A stretch of DNA of 64,000 nt from Ectobacillus panaciterrae DSM 19096 (lineage in GTDB: Bacteria > Bacillota > Bacilli > Bacillales > Bacillaceae_G): positions 219,149-283,148 of the forward strand of contig NZ_AUMR01000003.1 in assembly GCF_000430785.1 (NCBI RefSeq), written 5' to 3'. Positions 19,586 to 29,314 of the stretch are shown here, piece after piece. The notes under the pieces were generated by a model. It was given only the letters and a program-made list of their open reading frames with translations, was not told where the DNA came from and did no database searches. The stretch's first letter is position 1. Each line of letters opens with the position of its first letter. Both the position numbers and the translations under genes were made by a program.

Positions 19586-21457
19586 ATGGGGAAAATTCGA
19601 AAGCTTGATGATCAGCTGTCGAACTTAATTGCAGCGGGAGAGGTCGTGGAACGGCCTGCTTCCGTCGTCAAAGAATTAGTGGAAAACGCAATTGACGCAA
19701 ACAGTACAACAATAGAGATTCATTTAGAAGAAGCGGGTCTCTCAAAAATCCGCATTGTCGATAATGGGGATGGAATTGAAGAAGACGATTGTCTGCTTGC
19801 GTTCGACCGTCATGCGACAAGCAAGATTAAAGATGAAAATGATTTGTTCCGCATCCGCACGCTCGGATTCCGCGGAGAGGCGCTGCCGAGTATCGCTTCT
19901 GTCAGCGAGCTGGAGCTTATTACGAGCACAGGCGATGCGCCGGGCACGCATGTGATCATCAAAGGCGGCGAAGTAATCAAACGGGAAAAAACAGCGAGCC
20001 GCAAGGGAACGGATATTACGGTGCAGCATTTATTCTTTAATACACCGGCCCGTCTGAAATATATGAAAACCATCAATACAGAGCTTGGCAATATTACTGA
20101 CCTTGTGTACCGTATTGCTATGGCGCATCCGGAGGTGTCAATCCGCTTGTTCCATAACGGGAAAAAGCTTTTGCATACCCCGGGAAGTGGTGATGTGCGC
20201 CAAGTTCTTGCAGCCATTTATGGCCTGCAGACAGCGAAAAAGATGGTTCCTATTCAAGCGGAATCGCTCGATTTTATCATTACAGGTTATGCGGCGCTTC
20301 CTGAAATTACGCGCGCCTCACGCAATTATATTTCTACCATTGTAAACGGACGTTACGTTCGCAACTATTCGCTCATCAAAGCGATTCAGCAGGGGTATCA
20401 CACACTGCTGCCAATCGGACGATACCCGGTCGGCTTTTTCTCGATTGAAATGGACCCGATGCTTGTGGATGTAAACGTGCATCCGGCTAAGCTTGAGGTG
20501 CGCTTCAGTAAAGAGGCGGAATTGCTTGCGCTTATAGAAGCCGGACTGAAAGAAGCGTTTCAAAAGGTACAGCTTATCCCTGCTGCGGCTGTTCAGACGA
20601 AAAAGCCCGTGCGTGAAGAAAGCATGCAGGAAACGTTTCGTTTCGAGCATAACACAACCCCTGCTATCACGCTTCCGACCGGTATGCTCGTACAAGAGAA
20701 AGCGCCGGCAGAGGAAATTATAGAGGAGAAAGAGGCTGTAACAAAAACGGAAAATCCGCAGATCCCTGTATCCGTGCAAGAAGAGACATATGTATGGGAA
20801 GAAGAGCATGAAAAGGAAGAGACTCTTAACGAAGAGCCAGAAGAAGTTGCATGCGAAGTCAGCATGAACGGCAATGATCTTCCGCCGCTGTATCCGATCG
20901 GACAAATGCACGGCACCTATATTTTAGCCCAAAATGACAGAGGGCTATATCTCATTGACCAGCATGCCGCTCAGGAGCGCATCAATTACGAATACTTCCG
21001 TGAAAAAGTGGGCCGTGTCGCGTCTGAAGTGCAGGAGCTGCTCGTTCCGTATCGTATTGACTTATCGCTGAACGAATATTTGCGGGTTGAGGAGCAGCTG
21101 GAAGAACTGAAAAAGGTCGGCTTATTTTTAGAGCCGTTCGGCCAGCAAAGCTTTATCGTCCGGTCTCATCCTACTTGGTTCCCAACAGGAGAAGAGGTTG
21201 AAATCGTCGAAGAAATGATGCAGCAGGTGCTGAAGCACAAGCGGGTTGATGTGAAAAAGCTGCGGGAAGAAGCGGCTATCATGATGAGTTGCAAGGCTTC
21301 TATCAAAGCTAATCAACATTTAAAGAATGAAGAAATTTTCGCGTTATTGGAAGATTTGCGTAAAACAACGAATCCATATACATGTCCGCATGGAAGACCG
21401 ATTGTGGTGCATCATTCCACGTATGAGTTAGAGAAGATGTTTAAGCGGGTAATGTAA
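19586..21457 (+). CDS. mutL: DNA mismatch repair protein MutL
   Basis: 623 residues. The N-terminal GHKL ATPase shows [17 protein letters not shown] and [14 protein letters not shown] Glu-rich variable linker occupies ~350-430. The C-terminal latent endonuclease has the metal motif [12 protein letters not shown], plus [12 protein letters not shown] and CPHGRPIVV, so it is an endonuclease-type MutL as expected in Bacillus, which lacks MutH. It converges on the ger operon with a shared terminator. Confidence 0.97.
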   Translation: MGKIRKLDDQLSNLIAAGEVVERPASVVKELVENAIDANSTTIEIHLEEAGLSKIRIVDNGDGIEEDDCLLAFDRHATSKIKDENDLFRIRTLGFRGEALPSIASVSELELITSTGDAPGTHVIIKGGEVIKREKTASRKGTDITVQHLFFNTPARLKYMKTINTELGNITDLVYRIAMAHPEVSIRLFHNGKKLLHTPGSGDVRQVLAAIYGLQTAKKMVPIQAESLDFIITGYAALPEITRASRNYISTIVNGRYVRNYSLIKAIQQGYHTLLPIGRYPVGFFSIEMDPMLVDVNVHPAKLEVRFSKEAELLALIEAGLKEAFQKVQLIPAAAVQTKKPVREESMQETFRFEHNTTPAITLPTGMLVQEKAPAEEIIEEKEAVTKTENPQIPVSVQEETYVWEEEHEKEETLNEEPEEVACEVSMNGNDLPPLYPIGQMHGTYILAQNDRGLYLIDQHAAQERINYEYFREKVGRVASEVQELLVPYRIDLSLNEYLRVEEQLEELKKVGLFLEPFGQQSFIVRSHPTWFPTGEEVEIVEEMMQQVLKHKRVDVKKLREEAAIMMSCKASIKANQHLKNEEIFALLEDLRKTTNPYTCPHGRPIVVHHSTYELEKMFKRVM

Positions 21458-21496
21458 ACAAAATTGCTTACAAATAATGCACTTCAATTATAATTC

Positions 21497-21546
21497 AAAG
21501 GAGTTTACATTCTTTTCCTCCTTAAAAGAATGTAAACTCCTTTCTC
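21497..21546. terminator. Bidirectional terminator between mutL and the ger operon
   Basis: A perfect 20-bp inverted repeat (21497-21516 with 21524-21543, loop CCTCCTT), flanked by T-runs on both strands. It serves the two convergent units. Confidence 0.93.
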
Positions 21547-21551
21547 TTTGT

Positions 21552-22667
21552 TTATTTGACAGCCCCCATGGATCGTGTTGTTACATCTACAGAAATATTG
21601 ATCGTTGCTTCTCCTAGCGCTTTGCCCCAACGGTCCTGCACTTGCTCATAATGTTTGTTTTGATAGGCTCTGGCATATACCCCTAAGCCAATTGGGTCAA
21701 TTTTATGTTTTTGGATTTTCTTTATGAAATTGCCAAGTTGCATTTTCAATTGTTTTTCTACCATCTGTTCTAGTTTATCGCTATTCTTTTTCATATTAAA
21801 TGGAAATAGACGTTCCGATAATTCTATGTACATATTAACGTGAATATCGAATCTAAATTTATCATGACTATACTCAGTATGAATCTTTGTTTTTACGTTA
21901 TGAGCATTAAAGCTTAACATGTTTCTTTCGATTGAGTTCTCCTCTTTCCCTTTTATAACAGGAAGGGTGAGATAAAAATCGGACTTGTCCCCTTGCAGTA
22001 TTTGTAACAAGGTGGTTTCCTGAGAATTAAGCGAAGCACTGTACATTCCTTTCCCGTTTAACAGTGTACTGCCAGTCAATATGACTTCTTTCCCCATTTT
22101 AATGGTGGGGATGGCGGGAGTGATGCCTTTATCAAACAGCTGCCGATGCAGGTTCTGCAGCGTTGTTTTTACGGATTCTCCTCTTACATTTGAAGTATCG
22201 ATTAGGGACCTTAAATATATCGAGGTGGTTGGTTTGTCTTTAGGATTAAAGTGCATAATCTCTGAGACAGGACCATCTACGATCATGATTCTAGAATTGA
22301 CTGTAGCTTTAGAATCACGATAAAAGACATCCAATAAGGAAAGCCAATTGGGATCTTGAAGCAATCGTTTCCCGATAAGCAGAACCTGAAGTTTTGATCC
22401 GATGGACACACCAGTGCTGCGATCGTCGAATTCCTTTCTAGATTGCCGAATCGTTTTTGCCTTAACATCGAATCTTTCTGTTTTTTCTTTCACTTCTTTA
22501 CCGAATACAGGACTTGTGTCATAAAATACCAACTCGTTTTCTTTGTTTAAATCTACACCAAACGCTAAGGAAAACATTGTATCCTCTAAGTATGGTGGTT
22601 GTACAATTCCTCTTGAAAGGATTAGTAGAGAAAATAGCAACAGAAAAAGTCCCATCCACCACTTCAT
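21552..22667 (-). CDS. Ger(x)C-family spore germination protein
   Basis: 371 residues, the C subunit of a GerA-type nutrient receptor and last gene of the operon. An N-terminal hydrophobic segment (WMGLFLLLFSLLIL, ~4-17) is followed by the GerAC body with DTMFSLAFGVDLN and FNAHNVKTKI. Family members are normally lipoproteins with a Cys just after the signal helix. Here the sequence reads SRGIVQPPYLED with no Cys, so lipidation is unlikely and anchoring may be by the uncleaved helix. It overlaps the B subunit by 4 nt. Confidence 0.88.
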   Translation of the reverse strand: MKWWMGLFLLLFSLLILSRGIVQPPYLEDTMFSLAFGVDLNKENELVFYDTSPVFGKEVKEKTERFDVKAKTIRQSRKEFDDRSTGVSIGSKLQVLLIGKRLLQDPNWLSLLDVFYRDSKATVNSRIMIVDGPVSEIMHFNPKDKPTTSIYLRSLIDTSNVRGESVKTTLQNLHRQLFDKGITPAIPTIKMGKEVILTGSTLLNGKGMYSASLNSQETTLLQILQGDKSDFYLTLPVIKGKEENSIERNMLSFNAHNVKTKIHTEYSHDKFRFDIHVNMYIELSERLFPFNMKKNSDKLEQMVEKQLKMQLGNFIKKIQKHKIDPIGLGVYARAYQNKHYEQVQDRWGKALGEATINISVDVTTRSMGAVK

Positions 22668-23764
22668 TTGGCAACCCTTCCTCGAATCCGTTCATGGATA
22701 ATTAAGTAAATCCACAAAAATAAAGGAACGATATATATGAAGGGAAATGCAATTTTCGAACTCAGTTCTTGCAGCTGGTCATTTAGATTAAAAGTAGGAG
22801 TGACAAAATACGTGATCATCACCATCAACAGCAATAATAGGAGCAAATGTTTGCTGTGATCCTGTTTTCCGAACAGCCAACTTGTACAGAAAGTAGCGCC
22901 ATACATATAAGGCATCCAGGCCCTAGATAGCACCAACAAGTACAACGCAAGAAAAATAATTTCCATTCGCTCTACAAATCGAAATTCCACTACTTTTAAT
23001 ATGCTTACTGTAGGTTCGTTAAATAGAGTAATTTCGTCTGGACTAAAAAAGATAAAACATGCAAGAGTTATAAATAAAAATACGAGCATTGATAATGAAT
23101 TAGCAATTATAATGCCGATAGAAGCTGTTTGCTTCTTTTGTAAAAATGGGTATAGCAAAAACGCAATTTCAAAGCCAAAAAAAGAATATGCAGTAGATTG
23201 CGTAGCCAATAGGGCCTTCTTCATATCTTTGAACAAAGGGAGAAGGTGAATCCAGTGATGGCTTTCCCGCAAGGCAAACAAGTAAAAGCAAGGCATCCAT
23301 AATATAAGGAAAAAAATGAGTTCTGCGTATCGGCCGATGATGCGAATCCCATTGCGAGCAATCGTATAAGTAGGGATAGCGAATAAAATCATGAGTACAT
23401 AACCAGCTACTCCCGGCACAATCCATACTTGAATAAAAAGGATTGACCGCTGCATAATGATAAACCCACTATAAGCGCAATACAGGGCAATGAAAACGGC
23501 AATGGCTTTTCCTGCCCACTTTCCAAAATACTTTGTAAACAAATCAAATAGTGTTCCCTCTGGATATTTCTTCATGATTTGAATAATGATCAGGCTCGCT
23601 GCAACAGATGCGATCCAGCCAAGGATGATAGGTATCCAACCATCCATACCTGCCTTTTCTGCCAAGATTCGCGGGAGCTGCAGTACACCGATCCCGAATT
23701 GTGCACCATGTATTAAAAAAATATATTGCATTAAGGTAATTTCATTGTAAGCATACTTTTTCAC
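22664..23764 (-). CDS. GerAB-family spore germination permease
   Basis: 366 residues with about ten hydrophobic helices from the APC superfamily. This is the B subunit of a GerA-type receptor in the spore inner membrane, thought to bind the germinant. The start reads KKYAYNEITLMQYIFLIHGAQFGIGVLQLPR, matching the family. It overlaps both neighbours by 4 nt (ATGA-type coupling), so A, B and C are translationally linked. The germinant cannot be deduced. Confidence 0.92.
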   Translation of the reverse strand: MKKYAYNEITLMQYIFLIHGAQFGIGVLQLPRILAEKAGMDGWIPIILGWIASVAASLIIIQIMKKYPEGTLFDLFTKYFGKWAGKAIAVFIALYCAYSGFIIMQRSILFIQVWIVPGVAGYVLMILFAIPTYTIARNGIRIIGRYAELIFFLILWMPCFYLFALRESHHWIHLLPLFKDMKKALLATQSTAYSFFGFEIAFLLYPFLQKKQTASIGIIIANSLSMLVFLFITLACFIFFSPDEITLFNEPTVSILKVVEFRFVERMEIIFLALYLLVLSRAWMPYMYGATFCTSWLFGKQDHSKHLLLLLLLMVMITYFVTPTFNLNDQLQELSSKIAFPFIYIVPLFLWIYLIIHERIRGRVAK

Positions 23765-25296
23765 TTTTCATCCCCCTGAGGGTGATTGGAGCCTTGTTTC
23801 TTTGCTTGAATTGCTCTTGTGCTCAAAGGACGATGGTTCATTTTCCAGAGTGGAACACGCAAAAAACTATCCTTCCAGTCGGAAAAATAGACTGGGGCAA
23901 ATGGACTGCTATATGGAGTGCCCAGCGATTCCAAAGAAATAAGATGTCCAATCAAAGTGATCAAACCAACCACAATACCTACAATCCCAAACAAAGATGC
24001 TAGCAACATCATAGGAAATCGCAATAACCGAATGGCTGAGCTCATATCATGATTAGGTATAATAAAAGAAGTAATGGCGGTAGAGGCGACAACTATAATC
24101 ATCATGTTGCTGACAATCCCAGCTTGTACAGCAGCTTGACCGATAACAATAGCCCCTACAATCCCTACGGTCTGCCCAATGGGAGCAGGAAGGCGTACCC
24201 CTGCTTCACGCAGCATTTCAAGAGCAATCTCCATAATAAACGCTTCAATCAGCGGAGAAAAAGGCACCTCAGCCCGGTATTTTCCAATGTTGAGCAATAA
24301 TTTTACAGGAATTAACTCATAATTAAACGAAATCAAAGATATATAAAGTGAGGGCAAAAGAATAGCCACGAAAAAAGCAAGTAACCTCAATAACCGGATA
24401 AAATTAGCAGTTAGCAGGCGTGAGCCGTAGTCATCCACATTTTGAAAAAAAGATACAAGTGTTACTGGTGCAACCAATGCTGCGGGTGATCCATCCACCA
24501 TAACGACAAATCTTCCCTGCAAAATATGAGAGGCAGCCGCATCCGGCCGTTCCGTTGAGATAAGTTGCGGAAACGGGGAATAGGGATTATCCTCAATGAA
24601 TTCCTCTAACTCTCCTGCATTAAGAATCGCGTCGACATCTAATTGGCGGATGCGATCCTCCAGCTCTTGCAATACCTCTGGATGTGCCACATCTTCCAAG
24701 TACAGAATCGAAACCTTACACTTACTTCGGCGTCCAACTGTGGCCTCTTTGATTTTTAGCTCACGGCTAGGAATATAGCGGCGGATTAACGCGATATTCC
24801 TACTGTCTGTCTCCCCAAATCCTTGATGTGCACCCTTTAAAGAGGCTTCAAGCTGTGGATCTTCAATCGCTCTTTGTGGCCACCCTTGGGTGTCGAAGAT
24901 CATTGCATCGTTTCGTCCCTCGACTAACAATACACTTTTACCTTGTAGAATACTGTTCTCAAGCTCTGTCCAATAATTCGATGATCCAACGTGACCAATC
25001 GATACCGGTAAGTTGGGATTCTTCTTATCTTCATCCCCATATATTAACGGGCGAAGGACATGATCATGGATAGAGTCTGTATTAGTTAGACCCGCAAGAT
25101 AAATAAGGACCGCTTTCTCACCACTCTTTTGAATATCCAAGTGTCGTACAATTAAGTCAGGAGTATGGTTGAAAAGGGTATACAAATCTACAAGGTTTTC
25201 AGATAAGGTTGTGCTTATCCTTTTATTTTGAATTTCCTTTACTTGTTTTTGAGGCTCATAAAAATTTTTTCTTGGTTTATTTTGAAAAATCCTCAT
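23761..25296 (-). CDS. GerAA-family spore germination protein
   Basis: 511 residues, first gene of the tricistronic receptor operon. A long hydrophilic N-terminal domain (~1-290) contains VEGRNDAMIFDTQGWP and DGSPAALVAPVTL. It is followed by several membrane helices from ~300 (LLRLLAFFVAILLPSLYISL) and a basic C-terminal tail. Family length and motifs are normal. No operon promoter was identified with confidence in the 270 nt upstream; a forespore sigma-G promoter would be expected from the family. Confidence 0.93.
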   Translation of the reverse strand: MRIFQNKPRKNFYEPQKQVKEIQNKRISTTLSENLVDLYTLFNHTPDLIVRHLDIQKSGEKAVLIYLAGLTNTDSIHDHVLRPLIYGDEDKKNPNLPVSIGHVGSSNYWTELENSILQGKSVLLVEGRNDAMIFDTQGWPQRAIEDPQLEASLKGAHQGFGETDSRNIALIRRYIPSRELKIKEATVGRRSKCKVSILYLEDVAHPEVLQELEDRIRQLDVDAILNAGELEEFIEDNPYSPFPQLISTERPDAAASHILQGRFVVMVDGSPAALVAPVTLVSFFQNVDDYGSRLLTANFIRLLRLLAFFVAILLPSLYISLISFNYELIPVKLLLNIGKYRAEVPFSPLIEAFIMEIALEMLREAGVRLPAPIGQTVGIVGAIVIGQAAVQAGIVSNMMIIVVASTAITSFIIPNHDMSSAIRLLRFPMMLLASLFGIVGIVVGLITLIGHLISLESLGTPYSSPFAPVYFSDWKDSFLRVPLWKMNHRPLSTRAIQAKKQGSNHPQGDEK

Positions 25297-25536
25297 TTCA
25301 CCATCGCCTATATAAAGTAAATTTTTATTATCATTCCTTGTTTATGGAAATATAATTCATGTACAGTTAAATTCAAACTAAATAGGTTCCCATTTGCATA
25401 AAGAGTATCGAGTACACGCTTTCTCACAAGATGAGTAGGTTCTTCTAACGGTCGGTCCAGTCGGAAACAGGAAAGATACGTGTATATGTGATGGAGAAAG
25501 TATTGAAAGAATCGCCTGCAGACGGTTAAAAACAAG

Positions 25537-25562
25537 GAAGAGCGCCCGAGGGCGCTCTTCTA
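25537..25562 (-). terminator. Terminator of the small gene at 25.7 kb
   Basis: A perfect 11-bp stem (GAAGAGCGCCC with GGGCGCTCTTC) just past the stop codon on the minus strand. Confidence 0.88.
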
Positions 25563-25564
25563 TA

Positions 25565-25795
25565 TTAAAACGGGTATACAGTCCGGCCGGTAAGCAGATT
25601 GTATGCCGCATTGAATTTCGTTTCGATATATTCCCAGTTTTGATCTTCACCCAACATGCCTTGGCACGCACGAAGCAGGCAATTGAATGAAAACAGCAGT
25701 TCTTCTTCTGAAACGTCTAAATGCCTCGTAGATAAATATACAATCAGTTCATCTAATAACATTTGCATTCTTTCTTGACTGCTATTTGTTTTCAT
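25565..25795 (-). CDS. Small helical protein of unknown function
   Basis: A 76-residue acidic, helical protein without membrane segment or known motif (MKTNSSQERMQMLLDELIVY at the start; two Cys around a central helix). I do not recognise the family. It has its own AGGCTT-like ribosome-binding site and a strong terminator, and is transcribed divergently from miaA, so it is likely a real monocistronic gene. Confidence 0.7.
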   Translation of the reverse strand: MKTNSSQERMQMLLDELIVYLSTRHLDVSEEELLFSFNCLLRACQGMLGEDQNWEYIETKFNAAYNLLTGRTVYPF

Positions 25796-25990
25796 AGTAA
25801 GCCTCCCGTTTTCTTTTTTTACAAATGTATGAACGAAGTGGACAAACTATGCCGGATAGGCTACAATTTTTATGTAGCCACTTTAAATTTCAATTACTAT
25901 ATTGAACTATTTTTAGCTCCCATCTTTTAAATTTCATAAAATTGGGTATAATAGTCAGATGTACAACTTTACATAAAGAGAGTGAAAAGC

Positions 25991-26926
25991 ATGGGAGGAA
26001 GCAAGCAAGAGAAAGTCATTGTCATTATCGGTCCGACAGCGGTCGGAAAAACGAAGCTCAGCATTGAGCTTGCGAAAGTTTTAAACGGCGAGATTATAAG
26101 CGGAGATTCCATGCAAGTGTATCGCGGGATGGATATCGGGACCGCGAAAGTTACGAGCGAAGAAATGGAAGGCATTCCGCATTACATGATCGATATAAAA
26201 GAACCGTCTGAACCGTTTTCTGCAGCTGAGTTTCAAACGCTTGTACGCGAGCGCATCCACGATATTTCAAAAAGAGGAAAAATGCCCATTATTGTCGGCG
26301 GTACGGGTCTGTATATACAAGCTGTGCTATATGACTATCAGTTCTCAGATGTTTCGGGAGATCCGATATATCGTGAGGAGTTAGAACAGCTGGCTGAACG
26401 GGAAGGGGCAGAAGCTGTTTTTAAACGGCTGCAAAGCATTGATCCCGAGAGCGCAGAGCGTATCCATCCGAACAATGTGAGACGCGTCATCCGCGCTCTG
26501 GAAATCTTTGAAACAACAGGAAAGACGATGACCGAATCGCTGGACGAACAGGAAAATAAGCTATTGTATGATACTGCACTCATCGGACTCACGATGGAAC
26601 GCGCGAAGCTATATGAGCGAATCAACAAACGGGTGGACATCATGATGGAGCAGGGCTTGCTTGAAGAAGTGAAGTCATTGTATGACCGAGGCATCCGAAA
26701 TTGTCAATCCGTTCAAGCGATCGGCTATAAAGAGCTGTATGCGTATTTTGACGGAACTCATACGTTAGCAGAAGCAGTAGAGGCGCTGAAGACGAATTCG
26801 CGCCGATACGCCAAGCGGCAGCTCACTTGGTTCCGCAATAAAATGGATGTAGCCTGGTTTGATGTAACAGATGGGCCTAAACAAAAAGAAATTTTGCATG
26901 ATGTAGAAGGAAAGCTGCAACTTTAG
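25991..26926 (+). CDS. miaA: tRNA dimethylallyltransferase MiaA
   Basis: 311 residues. It transfers a dimethylallyl group to A37 of tRNAs reading UNN codons, giving i6A37, the substrate of MiaB (13.8 kb). The P-loop is GPTAVGKTKLS (~residues 14-24), followed by SGDSMQVYRGMDIGTAK and VGGTGLYIQA. The ATG at 25991 has AGAGAGTGA at good distance; the GTG at 25982 overlaps that site. Hfq follows after 40 nt. Confidence 0.96.
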   Translation: MGGSKQEKVIVIIGPTAVGKTKLSIELAKVLNGEIISGDSMQVYRGMDIGTAKVTSEEMEGIPHYMIDIKEPSEPFSAAEFQTLVRERIHDISKRGKMPIIVGGTGLYIQAVLYDYQFSDVSGDPIYREELEQLAEREGAEAVFKRLQSIDPESAERIHPNNVRRVIRALEIFETTGKTMTESLDEQENKLLYDTALIGLTMERAKLYERINKRVDIMMEQGLLEEVKSLYDRGIRNCQSVQAIGYKELYAYFDGTHTLAEAVEALKTNSRRYAKRQLTWFRNKMDVAWFDVTDGPKQKEILHDVEGKLQL

Positions 26927-26966
26927 TAGAATAAAGTGTAAGTAGAGAAAAAGAGGAGGATTCGAC

Positions 26967-27191
26967 ATGAAGCAATCTATCAATATCCAAGATCAATTTT
27001 TAAATCAACTCCGTAAAGATAATACGTATGTAACGCTGTATTTGCTGAACGGTTTCCAATTGCGCGGTCTTATCAAAGGCTTCGACAATTTTACAGTTCT
27101 TTTGGAAACAGACGGAAAGCAGCAGCTCATTTATAAACATGCCATTTCCACATTCGTTCCGCAAAAAAATGTAAGCATTGAGCTTGAATAG
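26967..27191 (+). CDS. hfq: RNA chaperone Hfq
   Basis: 74 residues. An Sm-fold ring protein that binds small RNAs and A-rich RNA. Sm1 is in [25 protein letters not shown] and Sm2 in [11 protein letters not shown], with the conserved YKHA. The ATG at 26967 follows AGAGGAGG. The order miaA-hfq is almost universal, and a terminator follows. Confidence 0.97.
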   Translation: MKQSINIQDQFLNQLRKDNTYVTLYLLNGFQLRGLIKGFDNFTVLLETDGKQQLIYKHAISTFVPQKNVSIELE

Positions 27192-27207
27192 ACATACATA
27201 AGAAAAG

Positions 27208-27240
27208 AAACCCTCTTACGATAAGAGGGTTTTATTTTTT
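27208..27240. terminator. Terminator after hfq, shared with the convergent recombinase gene
   Basis: AAACCCTCTTA pairs with TAAGAGGGTTT around CGA, followed by TATTTTTTG. Confidence 0.9.
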
Positions 27241-28208
27241 GTATAATCATAATAGCGTTTTAATGAAAGCTTCGTTTTAAAGCCCACTCTCTTTACAATT
27301 TCCTGCTCGCTTACCCCGTTTTGAATAAGGCGCAAAATGAATGTATTTCGAAAGTGCTGACCGGAAATGCCTTTGCGAAGTCCGGCGCGAGCCACTTCTT
27401 GCCGTATCATTTTTTGCACTGCAATCTCTGTCAGCTCTTTGGGAGCGTCGTTTTCATATACCCAGCGATAGGTGTTCCGATTAAAATCGAATGCGATAAA
27501 GAGAGGATCGAACGTATGATATTTCGGCCGCACTGCCTCTGGAATGATTTTGTAGTACTTGTACAGTTTTTTCTTATCATCAATGGTCAATTTAATAGTG
27601 CGGGCGATACCGGATACAGGAGGAATGGTAAGCGTGTCATTTTCGAAGTGGACATGATGCATATTCAGCGAGACAAGCTCTTGCAAGGATAAGCCGTAAT
27701 CAAGAAGAAGCATAAGGATGCATGCATTTCTGTCAATAAGAAGTGGACGTGCAGGCAGCTGTTTTTCAGACAGTCCTTCAAGAGATACAAGAGTTTTTTT
27801 TAGCTGCAGCTCTTCTTTTTCAGAAATAAAATCTTCATCGCGCAGCGCTCGGTCCGGCTGGATGACAAGATTCATGTTTTTTAATGGATTGGAAAGCCCA
27901 GGACTTGAGAGCTGCAGAAATTGGTACATGCGATTTAGGACAATGAATACGCGGTGCATCGTCTTTTCCGAGTAGTGGCGGTTTTCTTTTAAGTCAAAAA
28001 AGTAATTTTCATAGTCTTTTGTCACGAGAGAAGACCATATATTGTTAGAAGAAACATGTTTATGTTTTTGCAGCCAGCCAATAAAGTCTTCCAAATCGTA
28101 TACGTAACGCTTAATTGTAGACTGCTTTCTTCCCTTACTCGTTAAATATGCGGCGAAAGCTCGAATCGTATCCTGCAGTTCTTCATTTTCAATCCGTTTT
28201 GTCTGCAT
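27216..28208 (-). CDS. Degenerate tyrosine recombinase-family protein
   Basis: 330 residues with an N-terminal SAM-like/core-binding domain (FAAYLTSKGRKQSTIKRYVYDLEDFIGWL) and a C-terminal phage-integrase fold. Of the six catalytic positions, most are substituted. Arg I is Ser (GLSLQEL for GLRxxEL), the HxLRH box reads QHFRN, and the LGH box reads VGF. Only Arg II and the Tyr (LKRYYDY) are clear. It may be a domesticated or inactive recombinase. The ATG at 28208 has a GGTGGTGG site. It lies between hfq and spoVK. Confidence 0.8.
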   Translation of the reverse strand: MQTKRIENEELQDTIRAFAAYLTSKGRKQSTIKRYVYDLEDFIGWLQKHKHVSSNNIWSSLVTKDYENYFFDLKENRHYSEKTMHRVFIVLNRMYQFLQLSSPGLSNPLKNMNLVIQPDRALRDEDFISEKEELQLKKTLVSLEGLSEKQLPARPLLIDRNACILMLLLDYGLSLQELVSLNMHHVHFENDTLTIPPVSGIARTIKLTIDDKKKLYKYYKIIPEAVRPKYHTFDPLFIAFDFNRNTYRWVYENDAPKELTEIAVQKMIRQEVARAGLRKGISGQHFRNTFILRLIQNGVSEQEIVKRVGFKTKLSLKRYYDYTKNKTLLS

Positions 28209-28317
28209 CAATCCACCACCAATCACTTTTCATAAATTATAACAGAAAACGGTAAGAAAATGTTTATTTCTTGGGAAAGCGCAAAACTTGACATCATTCG
28301 TCAAGGGGAGGTGGCCT

Positions 28318-29271
28318 ATGGAGCAATCCATGCGCAAAAAGAATAACAATCAAATCAACATCGTGTTGAACAATCGAAAGAAAGAGCCGACTCCGGTTTC
28401 TCCGCAAAAGGTTTTGGCAGAAGAAGCCGTTTCTAAGCATGATATGCTCAGACAAGTGGAAGAGGAGATGGGCAAGCTTGTTGGCATGGAGGACTTGAAA
28501 AAAATCATTAAAGAAATATACGCGTGGATTTATATCAATAAAAAGCGACAGGAAATAGGATTGAAGGCAGAAAAACAGGTGCTTCACATGCTGTTTAAAG
28601 GGAATCCGGGCACGGGAAAAACAACGGTGGCGCGCATCATCGGGAAATTGCTGTTTCAGATGAATGTACTGTCGAAGGGGCACCTCGTGGAAGCGGAGAG
28701 GGCTGATTTAGTAGGAGAATATATTGGTCATACGGCGCAAAAGACGAGGGATTTAATTAAAAAATCGATAGGTGGCATTTTGTTTATTGATGAGGCGTAT
28801 TCTCTCGCACGAGGCGGAGAGAAAGATTTTGGCAAAGAAGCGATTGATACGCTTGTGAAGCATATGGAGGATAAGCAGCATGAGTTTGTGCTCATCCTGG
28901 CTGGCTATTCAAGAGAAATGAATCATTTCCTTTCCTTAAATCCGGGTCTGCAATCCCGTTTTCCGTTTATCATTGAATTTCCCGACTATACAGTCAATCA
29001 ATTGCTTGAAATCGGAAAACGAATGTATGATGAAAGGGAGTATCAGCTATCCCGGGAAGCTGAGTGGAAGCTCCGCGACCATTTGAATGCAGTCAAATAT
29101 TCTTCAAGCATCACGGCATTCAGCAACGGACGGTACGTACGAAACATTGTAGAGAAATCAGTGCGATCGCAGGCGATGCGGCTCTTGACGCAGGATTCAT
29201 ATGATAAATTTGATTTGTTGACGATTTCAAGCGCTGATTTAGAGTTTGGAGAGGAACCGCACAGCTTATAG
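28318..29271 (+). CDS. spoVK: Stage V sporulation protein K, AAA ATPase
   Basis: 317 residues of the CbxX/CfqX AAA family, made in the mother cell during sporulation. Walker A is FKGNPGTGKTTVARIIG (~residue 100), Walker B is GGILFIDEAYSLARGG, and sensor/arginine motifs follow (NPGLQSRFPFIIEF). The ATG at 28318 follows AAGGGGAGGTG. A TTGAC/GTCAA inverted repeat at 28288-28304 lies just before the ribosome-binding site. Confidence 0.93.
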   Translation: MEQSMRKKNNNQINIVLNNRKKEPTPVSPQKVLAEEAVSKHDMLRQVEEEMGKLVGMEDLKKIIKEIYAWIYINKKRQEIGLKAEKQVLHMLFKGNPGTGKTTVARIIGKLLFQMNVLSKGHLVEAERADLVGEYIGHTAQKTRDLIKKSIGGILFIDEAYSLARGGEKDFGKEAIDTLVKHMEDKQHEFVLILAGYSREMNHFLSLNPGLQSRFPFIIEFPDYTVNQLLEIGKRMYDEREYQLSREAEWKLRDHLNAVKYSSSITAFSNGRYVRNIVEKSVRSQAMRLLTQDSYDKFDLLTISSADLEFGEEPHSL

Positions 29272-29288
29272 GCTGGGCGGTTTTTTAC
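29254..29288 (+). terminator. spoVK terminator
   Basis: AACCGC-CAGC pairs with GCTG-GCGGTT around TTATAG and is followed by TTTTTT. The stem overlaps the last codons of spoVK. Confidence 0.8.
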
Positions 29289-29314
29289 AATACTAAAAGG
29301 GAGGAGGCGGATTC

